From NCBI GenBank assembly GCA_016713535.1, contig JADJOY010000008.1:186001-250000 (forward strand): DNA of 64,000 nucleotides, read 5' to 3'. The DNA comes from JADJOY01 sp016713535 [NCBI: Deltaproteobacteria bacterium]. Lineage in GTDB: Bacteria > JADJOY01. Positions 54,916 to 63,579 of this stretch are shown here, in pieces. A program made the position numbers and the translations under genes. The notes under the pieces are model-generated. The model did not search any database. It was not told where the DNA came from and saw nothing but the letters and a program-made list of their open reading frames with translations. Position 1 is the first letter of the stretch; every line of letters begins with the position of its first letter.

Positions 54916-55284
54916 ATGCCCACGATCGACACGGTTCCCGCCCGCTACATGGAGGCCGTCAACGCCCGGAGCCTCGACGGTCTGCGCACCCTCTTCCGCG
55001 ACGACGTGGTGCTCCACCACCCGATGGGGCTCTTCGAGGGGCGAGAGCTGGTGGTCGGCTTCTACGAGAACGCGGTGTTCCGGGCCAAGACCCAGCTCTC
55101 GGGCGACGGGCCGGTCTTGACCGGCGGCAGTACCGTCGCGCAGCAGATGCTCGGCCGCTTCCCCGAGGACAACGGCTTTGGCATGGCGATCCCGGATCAG
55201 CGCGCCATGGACCTCTTCGATTGCGATGCCGACGGCCGCGTCGCCACGATCACGATCTACTACCTGAGCTTCCCGTCGCGCTGA
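54916..55284 (+). CDS. SnoaL-like / ketosteroid-isomerase-like NTF2-fold protein
   Basis: The protein has 122 residues from the ATG at 54916, with GAGGA close upstream; a GTG at 54898 is also in frame. It has the NTF2 fold: YMEAVNARSLDGLRTLFRDD, VVLHHPMGLFEGRELVVGFY, AMDLFDCDADGRVATITIYY. It ends the LLM-P450 operon, as the SnoaL-like protein at 32551 ends the other P450 operon. Confidence 0.82.
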   Translation: MPTIDTVPARYMEAVNARSLDGLRTLFRDDVVLHHPMGLFEGRELVVGFYENAVFRAKTQLSGDGPVLTGGSTVAQQMLGRFPEDNGFGMAIPDQRAMDLFDCDADGRVATITIYYLSFPSR

Positions 55285-55438
55285 GCTGGCCGGCGGCGCG
55301 CCGGAAGCGATCCCGGACGCGAGCGGTCGCGCCACTCAGCTAGGACCGTCGGCGTGTTTCGGACGCGAGTCGGCGCTGTGGTGACGGCTTCCGCCCACAG
55401 CCCCGGCGCCCGGAGCGCGCCGTGCTGGATTCGCGGCG

Positions 55439-55720
55439 ATGGCTGCCAGCACCGCCGAAAGCCTTCGCGCACACCTCGCGCTCGTTGCCCAAGCCAAGTC
55501 GAGGGCGCAACGCGACGACATCTCGGAGCACCTCGCAGCCTCGTGCGACGAGCGGCTGGACGCCACGCTGCGCCTGTCGCAGCGGTGGATCGATGCGCGT
55601 GGAGACGTCGATCCGTCCATCGATGACGACGCCGAGACCTGGCGGCGGGTGTGCTGCGGTTGGGGGCGCGCGGCCGTTGAGCGACGAGCTACGCCGGCTG
55701 TTAGCCCGGGTTATTCATGA
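55439..55720 (+). pseudogene. Possible truncated small gene ahead of MITE-like element
   Basis: The 93-codon frame (MAASTAESLRAHLALVAQAK, DERLDATLRLSQRWIDARGD) has protein-like composition but no ribosome site. It runs into the left end of the element at 55703, so it may be a gene cut short by the insertion. No family is recognised. It lies in an 840-base gene-poor stretch (55285-56124). Confidence 0.3.
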
Positions 55721-55880
55721 AGGTTCGTAGCGAGGCCGCCAAGCGTCGAGCAGATTCGGGCAAACGCAGGATTTCTGACCGCAAGCGTACTCAACGATAC
55801 GTCGAGGACCGGAAATCCGAGTACGCCCGAAGATGCCGGCGATCGGCGGCCGCAGTAGAACGCTCCATGAATAATCCGGG
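55703..55880. mobile_element. MITE-like element with imperfect terminal inverted repeats
   Basis: CCCGGGTTATTCATG at 55703-55717 and CATGAATAATCCGGG at 55866-55880 are inverted with 14 of 15 matching. Similarity continues more weakly inward for about 20 bases. The 178-base body has lower GC than its surroundings and no convincing gene. The ends recall those of IS1380-type elements from memory, which needs checking. It would be a non-autonomous derivative. Confidence 0.5.
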
Positions 55881-56124
55881 TTGGATGGACCCGAGGCGCT
55901 GGCCAGCCACAGCGGGATCCGGTTCGCCGTGATCGGAGGAGTCGCGCGCTGAGCGTGGGTTCGGCCCCGTGCGACGCTCGGTCTCGACGTGATCGCCGGC
56001 ACCACCGAGGCGGGGCCGATCGACTCGTCGGCCGGCCGCGCGGGATTCGTCGTGAGGAGCACCGAGGCCGAAGCGGCAAACGTCGAGGTCGTGCTCCCGG
56101 AGCGCCTGCGTCGGCCACGCTGAT

Positions 56125-57168
56125 TCAATGGACCGCGGCCGCCTCGGCGTCGCGCTCGAAGCGGTCGAGGGCGAAGGGCGTGACGAGGTGGGCGAGGTAG
56201 CGCTCGGGGATGAGCGCGCCCGAGACCCCGACGGTCGTGCCCGGGTGACGGTCGAGCGGCCGGAAGTACGTGCCGAGGAGCTGGTCCCACAGCATCGTGG
56301 TGTTGCCGAAGTTCCGGTTCGACTCGTCGAGCACCACCGAGTGGTGCCAGCGGTGGACCTCGGCGGTCGCCAGGACCCGGCTCACCGGTCCGTCGACGAA
56401 CGCGATGTTGGAGTGCTGGAGCAGCCCGTTCACCGCCTTGATCACGGTCCAGTAGGCGAGCACTTCGGGCGTCACGCCGAGCAGGATGAGCGGACCGTTC
56501 TCGACGCTGAAGGTGAGGATCACGTTGAACGGGTGGGAGCGCGCCGACGCCAGGAAGTTGAGGCGCTGCGGTGAGTGGTGCACCGCGTGGAGGCGCCAGC
56601 CGATGCGCGTCGCGTGCATGAAGCGGTGCGCCGAATAGGCACCGAAGTCGGCGAGGACCACCGCCAGCGCCACCTGGAGTGCCACCGGCCAGCTCGTGGG
56701 CCACGGCGCGGCCGCGCCCGGGCCGTGGAGGAGGCGGCTGCCGATCGCCGCCAGCGAGACCGCGAGTGTCGCGCGCACCGCTGGCGCCACCACGTACGCG
56801 GTGGCGAGGGTGTGGGTGAGGTCGACCGCGAAGCTCTTCCGTTCGAGGCGCCATTCGGTGCTGTGGGGCGCGAGCACCTCGAGCGCGCCGAGCGCGATCG
56901 CCGCGACGAACACCACCGTGCCCGTCGCGCTGCCGGCGGCCCAGCCCGCGTGAAGTAGCCCCGCGGTGGCCGCGAGCGCCGCGACGAGCACGGCCGGATA
57001 GGCGAGGGACCGCAGCGCGGGCGCGGCTAGGCGTGGACGACACGGGTACGTTGGTGTTGGGCGGCATGCGATCGAGCCTATATCGGAAGCGGAGCCGTCG
57101 CGGTGCGCGCCCGGGCGAGTGCGTGGCGTGCCGAATGGCAAACGCCGGCGCCCGGTTGCGGCGACCAC
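56125..57168 (-). CDS. Sterol desaturase / fatty acid hydroxylase family protein
   Basis: About 300 to 347 residues. Four or five membrane helices are seen. The di-iron histidine boxes are AHRFMHATRIGWRLHAVHHS (HRFMH and HAVHH) and VHRWHHSVVLDESNRNFGN (HRWHH). The start is unclear. The GTG at 57168 gives a long arginine-rich lead, while an ATG at 57067 (MPPNTNVPVSSTPS) in another frame looks more natural and would need one indel near 57030. It hydroxylates or desaturates a sterol- or fatty-acid-like substrate in the membrane. The 364 bases upstream (57169-57532) hold nothing I can recognise except the next gene's ribosome site. Confidence 0.85.
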   Translation of the reverse strand: MVAATGRRRLPFGTPRTRPGAHRDGSASDIGSIACRPTPTYPCRPRLAAPALRSLAYPAVLVAALAATAGLLHAGWAAGSATGTVVFVAAIALGALEVLAPHSTEWRLERKSFAVDLTHTLATAYVVAPAVRATLAVSLAAIGSRLLHGPGAAAPWPTSWPVALQVALAVVLADFGAYSAHRFMHATRIGWRLHAVHHSPQRLNFLASARSHPFNVILTFSVENGPLILLGVTPEVLAYWTVIKAVNGLLQHSNIAFVDGPVSRVLATAEVHRWHHSVVLDESNRNFGNTTMLWDQLLGTYFRPLDRHPGTTVGVSGALIPERYLAHLVTPFALDRFERDAEAAAVH

Positions 57169-57532
57169 ACCGATCGTCGCTTGCGGCCCACCGCTTCGTG
57201 ATTACCCTGGAGGCGGTTCACCGTTGTTGCGGGGGATGACGATGCGACCTGCTTCGCGACTCGTGATCTCGCAGTTCCTCCCGCCGAGCCCCACTCGGCG
57301 CCGCACCAGCGAGCTCCCGTTCGGCCCCGAGCCGTAATCCGACCCACGCGTAGGACCCGCCCGCCGGTCGAGCGCGCGTAGCCAAGCGCCGCGCACCGTC
57401 GACCGGCCGCGACCCGCGCCATGCAGTCGGCGCGCGCACGCGGTCCACGCCACCACCACACGCGCGATACGGCGCCTGGCTCGCGACCATTCCGGCCGCG
57501 CAGCGCGAGCGCCGCGACGGAGGGATCGCACC

Positions 57533-59626
57533 ATGGCTTTGCTCACGTTCGTCATCGCTCACTGGTTCCTGGTTTCGCTCGGGACCGCGGTGAGCCTCTA
57601 CCTGCTCGCCGGCATCCGGCTCATCCCGAACACCAAGGTCGGGATCGTCGAGAAGCGCGTGAGCCGCAAGGGCTCGATCGAGAGCGGCCTGATCGCGCTG
57701 CAAGACGAGGCCGGCTTCCAGCCCGCGATCCTGCGCGGTGGCATCCACTACCTGCTGCCCTTCTTCTACGCGGTGCACAAGATGCCGCTGGTGACCGTGC
57801 CGCAGGGCAAGATCGGCTACGTGTTCGCCCGTGACGGGGCACCACTGCCCGCGACGCAGACGCTAGCCAGCAACGAGAAGGCGAAGGACTTCGACGACGT
57901 CGCGACGTTCCTGAAGGCCGGTGGCCAGCGCGGCCCGCAGCGCAGCATCGTCCGCGAAGGGACCTACGCGCTCAACCTCGCGCAGTTCGTGGTGCTCACC
58001 GAGGAGGGGGTCTACGCGCTGCAACTCGAGGACAGCGAGCAGAAGCTCTTCGAGCGCATGGCGACGATCATCAAGGAGCGCGACGGGTTCCGCCCGGTGG
58101 TGATCAAGGGTGCCGACGACGTGATCGGCATCGTCACCGTCCACGACGGCCTGTCGCTGCCGTCGGGCCAGATCATCGCCCTTACGGTGGGCGACGACTC
58201 CAAGGTCGCCGCGACCTACCACAACAACTTCCAGGACATCGGCGCCTTCCTGCACGCCGGCGGTATGCGCGGTCGCCAGCACCAGGTGCTGGTCGAGGGC
58301 ACGTACTACATCAACCGCCTGTTCGCGACCGTCGAGATGGTGCCCAAGACCGTGGTCGACGTCGGTAACGTCGGCGTCGTCGTGTCGTACATCGGCGAGG
58401 CCGGCACCGACCTCTCCGGCACCGACTACACCCACGGCGAGCTGGTGAGCGAGGGCCAGAAGGGCGTGTGGAGCCGGGCGCTGCTGCCCGGCAAGTACGC
58501 GTTCAACACCTACGCCGGCAAGGTGCTGTCGGTGCCCACCACCAACTTCATCCTCAAGTGGAACAAGTCCGAGGTGGGGGCTCACCACTACGACGAGAAC
58601 CTCGCCGAGGTCTCGCTCATCACCAAGGACGCGTTCGAGCCGTCGCTGCCGCTCTCGGTGGTGGTGCACATCGACTACAAGAAAGCACCGCTGGTGGTGC
58701 AGCGCTTCGGCGACATCAAGCGCCTGGTCGAGCAGACCCTCGACCCGATGGTCTCGGCTTACTTCAAGAACATCGCGCAGACGCGCACCCTGATCCAGCT
58801 CCTCCAGGATCGTAGCGCGATCCAGGATCAGGCCTCGCGGGAGATGAAGTCGAAGTTCGCGAACTACAACCTCGAGCTCGAGGAGGTGCTGATCGGCACG
58901 CCCACCGCGGGCAAGGGCGGTGGCCAGATCGAGCAGATCCTGAACCAGCTTCGCGCCCGCCAGGTCGCGGTCGAGCAAGTCGAGACCTACAGCCGCCAGG
59001 AGGCCGCCGCGGTGAAGGAGCGCGAGCTGCGTGAGGCCGAGGCGCGCGCGAAGCAGCAGACCCCGATCACCGAGTCCGAGCTCTCGATCGTGGTGCAGAC
59101 CAACCAGGGCAAGGCCGACCTCGCTCGCGCCCAGCAGCAGGCGGCGCAGATCCAGGCGCTCGCGCAGGCCGAAGCCGAGAAGATCGCGCGACTCGGCGAG
59201 GGCGAGGCGCGCAAGGTGCGCGTCATGGCCGAGTCGGAGGCCGAGCGCGCGGCGCGCGTCGGCGTGGCGCAGGCCCTCGCCATCGAGGAGCAGGTGCGCG
59301 CCTACGGCGGCCCGCGCTTCCAGCTCACCAAGGAGGTCATGAACCGCTTCGCCGAGGCGATCGAGAAGGCGAAGGTGGACGTGGTGCCGCGCATCCTGAT
59401 GGGCGGTGGCGTGGCGGCCGACGGCAAGGGCGGCCTCGGTGGCGGTGGCAACGTCCTGGAGGCGCTGCTGGGGCTGCTCCTCGCCGACAAGATGGGGCTC
59501 GACGTGGGAGCGTCGGCTCCCATGAGCGCGGACGCGGAGGCGATGCGCGCCGAGGTCCGCGCGGCGGTCGCCATGGACCGCGGCAGTTCGAGGGGACGGA
59601 GCGTGGACGGCGCGCCGACCGGGTGA
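57533..59626 (+). CDS. SPFH/Band 7 (flotillin-like) membrane protein
   Basis: The protein has 697 residues; GGAGGGA precedes the ATG. One N-terminal helix (FVIAHWFLVSLGTAVSLYLL) is followed by an unusually long SPFH region of about 450 residues. A charged coiled coil runs from about 485 to 610 (QEAAAVKERELREAEARAK, QAEAEKIARLGEGEARKVRV), with a Gly-rich stretch near the end (GGLGGGGNVLEALLGLLLAD). Such proteins form membrane-bound cages or microdomains that gather other proteins. It stands alone; no NfeD or other partner is seen. Confidence 0.88.
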   Translation: MALLTFVIAHWFLVSLGTAVSLYLLAGIRLIPNTKVGIVEKRVSRKGSIESGLIALQDEAGFQPAILRGGIHYLLPFFYAVHKMPLVTVPQGKIGYVFARDGAPLPATQTLASNEKAKDFDDVATFLKAGGQRGPQRSIVREGTYALNLAQFVVLTEEGVYALQLEDSEQKLFERMATIIKERDGFRPVVIKGADDVIGIVTVHDGLSLPSGQIIALTVGDDSKVAATYHNNFQDIGAFLHAGGMRGRQHQVLVEGTYYINRLFATVEMVPKTVVDVGNVGVVVSYIGEAGTDLSGTDYTHGELVSEGQKGVWSRALLPGKYAFNTYAGKVLSVPTTNFILKWNKSEVGAHHYDENLAEVSLITKDAFEPSLPLSVVVHIDYKKAPLVVQRFGDIKRLVEQTLDPMVSAYFKNIAQTRTLIQLLQDRSAIQDQASREMKSKFANYNLELEEVLIGTPTAGKGGGQIEQILNQLRARQVAVEQVETYSRQEAAAVKERELREAEARAKQQTPITESELSIVVQTNQGKADLARAQQQAAQIQALAQAEAEKIARLGEGEARKVRVMAESEAERAARVGVAQALAIEEQVRAYGGPRFQLTKEVMNRFAEAIEKAKVDVVPRILMGGGVAADGKGGLGGGGNVLEALLGLLLADKMGLDVGASAPMSADAEAMRAEVRAAVAMDRGSSRGRSVDGAPTG

Positions 59627-59762
59627 CCGTGGCGCGCTGACCGAGCCGAGAGCGAGCGGCCAGTCGTGGAGCACGAGGCGTGCTCTGCGGCTGGCCGCGC
59701 CGGTTGCGGGGCGCCCGCAGCGCTTTCTACATTGGCCCCAGGTGCGCTCCCGCGGAGGCCCC

Positions 59763-61544
59763 ATGGATCGATCGCAGCGAAGTGAGCACGTCTCGATTCG
59801 TCGTACGGTGCTGGCGAGCGTCGTCGCGCTGGCGCTCGGGACCAGTGGATGCCTCACCGTCGGGGCGGTCGCGCCCAACCCCGCGCCGCCCGGGGCGCTG
59901 ATCACGATCCTGGGCCAGGGCTTCGGAGTGCGCGGGCTCCTCGACGGCGTCCTCTACGGCGGCGTCTCGATCCCGGTGCTCGCGTGGACCGACTCGCAGA
60001 TCGTCGCGGTGCTGCCCAACCCCAAGCCGAACGGCACCTACCCGGTGCAAGTGAAGCACGGAGGCCAGCTCTCGGCGCCGGTGTCCCACACCATCGCCGC
60101 GGCCACTGGCGCGACGATCTCGGGGCTTCACCTCACCCCCAACCCGAACAACGTCCTCAGCACCGTCGTCGAGTTCGAAACCTCGGCATCGGCGACACCG
60201 TGGGTGACGGTGTCGTCGAGCGCCGGTGCCTTCCAGGTGCCGGCGAGCGGGATCCTCAGCGCCGCCCCAGGGACGAGCCACCGGATCGCGGTGCTCGGGC
60301 TCCACACCCAGGTGCCCTACACGATCACGGCTGGCGCCACCGACGGAGCGGGCCGCCCGAGCCAGCCCGGCAGTCTCTTCTACACGCCCGACCCGCTCCC
60401 GGCTGGCTTCCCGCCGCTCGCCCTCACCGTGCGCCAGCAGGGGCAGTTCGCGCCCGGGCTCCTGCTCTTCGGCATGACCCGCGGGATCATCGCCGCCGAC
60501 ACAGGGATCTACGTGGTCGACGACGGCGGCGAGCCGGTCTGGTACTACCGCAAGCCGGTCACGGTGTTCAGCCACACCGCTCAGCTTCGCAACGGCGACT
60601 ACCTCTACCTCGACTACCTGAACGGCGTCGTCGGGCAGGTCGATCTGCTCGGCAACCCGGTCCACACGTGGACCTCGAACATCGGCGGCCTCCTCCACCA
60701 CGACGTCGAGGAGCTTCCGAACGGGAACCTGCTGATGCTCGACGCCGAGGTGCGGGCGATCCCGGGCTTCCCGGGGAACCAGACCCTGAACCTGGTGGGG
60801 GACGTGGTGGTGGAGCGTGACCGGAACGACGGTCACACGGTGTGGTCGCTCTCGCTCTTCGACGTCCTCGATCCGTACCGCTACGCCAGCACCGCCATGT
60901 TCGACGCGCCGGTCTACGACGCGTACTTCGGCGGGCTCTCCACCCGCGACTGGACCCATGTCAACAACGTCATCTACGACGCCAGCGACGACTCGCTGAT
61001 CCTCACGCCGCGCACCCAGGACGTGATCCTCAAGGTGAGCCGAGCCACCAAGCAGCTCGTGTGGGTGGCGGGTGACGACCTGCCGAGCTCGAGCGCCGAC
61101 GACGCCTGGCCATGGCTCACGTTCGTGGGTGCCGGACGGCTGCCCAACTTCCCGCACGGGCCGTCCATCGCGCCCAACGGCGATCTCATCCTCTACGACA
61201 ACGGCAACGAGCTGCCGGTCGAGTACTCGCGGGGCGCCCAGTACGCGATCGACGGCGCGAGCCGCACGATCCGCCAGGTGTGGGAGTACGTCGATCCGAC
61301 GTATCACCCGCCGCTCTTCGGGCCGTGGCTCGGCAACGCACTCGCGTTCCCGGGCGGCACCGCGCTGGTGAACGACGCGGGGATCAACGACCCCAACTTG
61401 ATCTACCTGCGCATGGCGAAGCTCACCGAGGTGCGCAAGTCCGACAACCAGAAGGTGTGGGAGCTGGTGGTGCGCGACCCGGCCAACCTCGAGGGCTACA
61501 ACGGCTTCGACGCCGAGAAGATCCAGAGCCTCTATCCGCCGTGA
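59763..61544 (+). CDS. Aryl-sulfate sulfotransferase (ASST) family lipoprotein with TIG domain
   Basis: The protein has 593 residues from the ATG at 59763, with GGAGG upstream. The signal ends in the lipobox LGTSGC. A TIG/IPT beta-sandwich (GALITILGQGFGVRGLLDGV) follows. The C-terminal part is an ASST six-bladed propeller: LLHHDVEELPNGNLLML, DWTHVNNVIYDASDDSLIL with TPRTQD, and FPHGPSIAPNGDLILYDNGN. These carry the His, His, Arg and His positions used in the E. coli enzyme. It would move sulfate between phenols in the periplasm without PAPS. Confidence 0.87.
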   Translation: MDRSQRSEHVSIRRTVLASVVALALGTSGCLTVGAVAPNPAPPGALITILGQGFGVRGLLDGVLYGGVSIPVLAWTDSQIVAVLPNPKPNGTYPVQVKHGGQLSAPVSHTIAAATGATISGLHLTPNPNNVLSTVVEFETSASATPWVTVSSSAGAFQVPASGILSAAPGTSHRIAVLGLHTQVPYTITAGATDGAGRPSQPGSLFYTPDPLPAGFPPLALTVRQQGQFAPGLLLFGMTRGIIAADTGIYVVDDGGEPVWYYRKPVTVFSHTAQLRNGDYLYLDYLNGVVGQVDLLGNPVHTWTSNIGGLLHHDVEELPNGNLLMLDAEVRAIPGFPGNQTLNLVGDVVVERDRNDGHTVWSLSLFDVLDPYRYASTAMFDAPVYDAYFGGLSTRDWTHVNNVIYDASDDSLILTPRTQDVILKVSRATKQLVWVAGDDLPSSSADDAWPWLTFVGAGRLPNFPHGPSIAPNGDLILYDNGNELPVEYSRGAQYAIDGASRTIRQVWEYVDPTYHPPLFGPWLGNALAFPGGTALVNDAGINDPNLIYLRMAKLTEVRKSDNQKVWELVVRDPANLEGYNGFDAEKIQSLYPP

Positions 61545-61572
61545 GGCGCCCCCTCGCGGCCGCCAGCGGACC

Positions 61573-62238
61573 TCACGCCGCGACGAGCCCGTAACGCTCG
61601 GGCCGGAACTCGGCGAGCGAGTCGAGGAGCTCGTGGACCGTGGGGTAGACGCTGCGCGGAGCGTGTGGACCGGGGACCGCGATCACGGTCATTCCCGCCG
61701 CGAGCGCCGCCTGCGCGCCGTTGGGCGCGTCCTCGAACGCCAGGCATTCGCTCGGCACCGCGCCGAGGCGGCGCGCCGCCTCCAGGAAGATGTCGGGTGC
61801 CGGCTTGCCGCGCTTCACCGCCGGGTCGTCGCCGAGGACGCGGGTGGCGAAGAGCTCGATCCACGCACGGTGCGCGCGGGTCTTGGCCTCGAACTCGACC
61901 TCGTCCGAACCGGTCGCGAGCGCGAGCGGCACGCCCGCGGCGGCGAGCCGCCGCACCAGCGCCTCGGCGCCGGGTAGGGCGGCGCACTCGGGGAAGCGCT
62001 CCATCAGGAGCGGAGCGCGCTCGGAGAGGTAGTCCTCGGGTGCGAGCGGCACGCCGAGGGTCTCGACGAGGATGCGCGCCGACTCGAGCTTCTTCTGTCC
62101 CATCATCCGGCCCTTCAGCACCGGATCGAGGGCCTTGCCGAAGCGCGCGAGGATCGCGTTCGTGACGAGCGTGTAGATGCTCTCGGTGTCGAGCAGCAGG
62201 CCGTCGAGATCGAAGATGCAGGGGCGCCGGGCGGTCAT
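61573..62238 (-). CDS. HAD-superfamily phosphatase
   Basis: The protein has 221 residues. Motif I is IFDLDGLLLDTESIY, motif II LATGSDEVE, motif III KRGKPAPDIFLEAARRLG and motif IV CLAFEDAPNGAQAALAAG. It belongs to subfamily IA with a helical cap, resembling beta-phosphoglucomutase and pseudouridine-5'-phosphatase. The substrate is a small phosphorylated metabolite. It is divergent from the fatty acid desaturase. Confidence 0.92.
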   Translation of the reverse strand: MTARRPCIFDLDGLLLDTESIYTLVTNAILARFGKALDPVLKGRMMGQKKLESARILVETLGVPLAPEDYLSERAPLLMERFPECAALPGAEALVRRLAAAGVPLALATGSDEVEFEAKTRAHRAWIELFATRVLGDDPAVKRGKPAPDIFLEAARRLGAVPSECLAFEDAPNGAQAALAAGMTVIAVPGPHAPRSVYPTVHELLDSLAEFRPERYGLVAA

Positions 62239-62297
62239 GGGGCGGAAATCTAGCAGCGCGAACGGCCACGGACCGGGCTGACTCGCGAGCCTCGATG

Positions 62298-62351
62298 TTG
62301 ACAGCGATCGATGTCACCATTAGTAATGACATTGAACACTGTTACATCTAT
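62298..62351 (+). promoter_or_regulatory. Sigma70-type promoter with overlapping inverted repeats upstream of desaturase
   Basis: TTGACA at 62298-62303, a 17-base spacer, and TAGTAA at 62321-62326. TGACA and TGTCA form an inverted repeat across the -35 and spacer, and TGAACA-c-TGTTAC lies at 62332-62345 over the expected start site. The stretch is much richer in A and T than the rest of the window, which marks it as a regulated promoter. The MerR gene downstream of the desaturase is a candidate regulator. Confidence 0.6.
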
Positions 62352-62394
62352 CGATGCGCCGCTGAGCGGTGGCATCTAACGAGGAGCCAAGCCC

Positions 62395-63579
62395 ATGCCG
62401 TCCACCGCCCGATCGATCCGACCCACCTCGCGGGTCTCCAACCCGTGCCAGCGTCTCCCCCCCGATGCCCTCAAGCGCTTCGGCGACGAGATCGAGGCCA
62501 TTCGCCGCGACGTCGAGGCGAAGCTCGGCAGCGACGACGTGCGCCACGTGAAACGCGTCGACGCGTTCTCGCGCACGATGGAGGTGGTCGGCCGCGTCCT
62601 GATCCACGTGAGCCCGGAGCCGGTCTCGTTCGTGGCGGGCGTGACCGCGCTGTGGCTGCACAAGCAGCTCCAGGCCACCGAGGTCGGGCACACCGCGCTC
62701 CACGGCGCCTTCGACGGTCTGCCGGGCGCCGAGCGCTTCCAGTCGAAGACCTTCCGCTGGGACACGCCCATCGACGAGGAGTCGTGGGACCAGGGCCACA
62801 ACAAACGTCATCACCCGTACACCAACATCGCCGGCAAGGACCCCGACATCCACTTCGGGCCGGTGCGCTTGACCGAGGACACCCCGTTTCGCGCGCATCA
62901 TCGCGGCCAGCTTCCGTTCACGCTGTTCGTGTTGTGGCCGAACTTCGGCTTCCTCATGAACCTCCACTTCAGCGGGCTCAACGACTTCTACTTCGGCAAC
63001 GACCGCGGCGAGGGCGGCATGGACTTCCTGCCCGACCGTTCGTGGAAGAGCGCGGTCACCGCGCACAAGCGCGCGCTTCGGAAGTACGCCCGCCACTACG
63101 CCAAGGAGTACGTCTTCTTCCCGGCGCTCGCGGGGCCGTTCTTCTGGAAGGTGATGCTCGGCAACTGGCTCGCGGCGACGATGCGCGACGTCTACTCGGC
63201 GATCACCATCTACTGCGGCCACGTCGGCGAGGACGTCGCGGCGTACGCGGAGGGGACGCGCCCGCGCGGCCCGGGCGCCTGGTACGCGATGCAGGTCGAG
63301 TCGGCGAACAACTTCGAGGTGAAGCTACCAATCTCGATGCTGTGCGGGGCCCTCGACCTGCAGATCGAGCACCATCTGTTCCCGCGCTTCCCGACCAACC
63401 GCCTGCGCGAGATCGCTCCGCGGGTGCGCGCCGCGTGCGAGCGCCACGGCGTGCGCTACCGCAGCGACACCTGGGGCCGCACCCTCGGCAAGGCGCTACG
63501 CCAGATCGCGCGGCTGAGCCGCCCGCGGCCGGGCGAGGCCGACGCCCCGCTCGGGGTGCCAGGCGCGGTGGCGGCATGA
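62395..63579 (+). CDS. Membrane fatty acid desaturase
   Basis: The protein has 394 residues; GAGGAG precedes the ATG. The three histidine boxes are GHTALHGAFD, QGHNKRHHPYTN and QIEHHLFPRFPTNRL, the QxxHH form typical of front-end acyl desaturases. Membrane helices surround them (QLPFTLFVLWPNFGFLMNLH). It introduces a double bond into an acyl chain with a diiron centre and needs an electron donor not seen here. It overlaps the MerR gene by four bases, so the two are co-expressed. Confidence 0.92.
   Translation: MPSTARSIRPTSRVSNPCQRLPPDALKRFGDEIEAIRRDVEAKLGSDDVRHVKRVDAFSRTMEVVGRVLIHVSPEPVSFVAGVTALWLHKQLQATEVGHTALHGAFDGLPGAERFQSKTFRWDTPIDEESWDQGHNKRHHPYTNIAGKDPDIHFGPVRLTEDTPFRAHHRGQLPFTLFVLWPNFGFLMNLHFSGLNDFYFGNDRGEGGMDFLPDRSWKSAVTAHKRALRKYARHYAKEYVFFPALAGPFFWKVMLGNWLAATMRDVYSAITIYCGHVGEDVAAYAEGTRPRGPGAWYAMQVESANNFEVKLPISMLCGALDLQIEHHLFPRFPTNRLREIAPRVRAACERHGVRYRSDTWGRTLGKALRQIARLSRPRPGEADAPLGVPGAVAA

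Noticed and set aside
57169-57532. A minus-strand gene upstream of the SPFH gene
   Set aside because: Open frames there are Arg/Gly/Trp-rich and overlap on several frames at once; no motif.
57863-59905. A 680-codon minus-strand open frame
   Set aside because: Antisense to the SPFH gene; made of Arg/His/Leu/Asp-rich shadow sequence.
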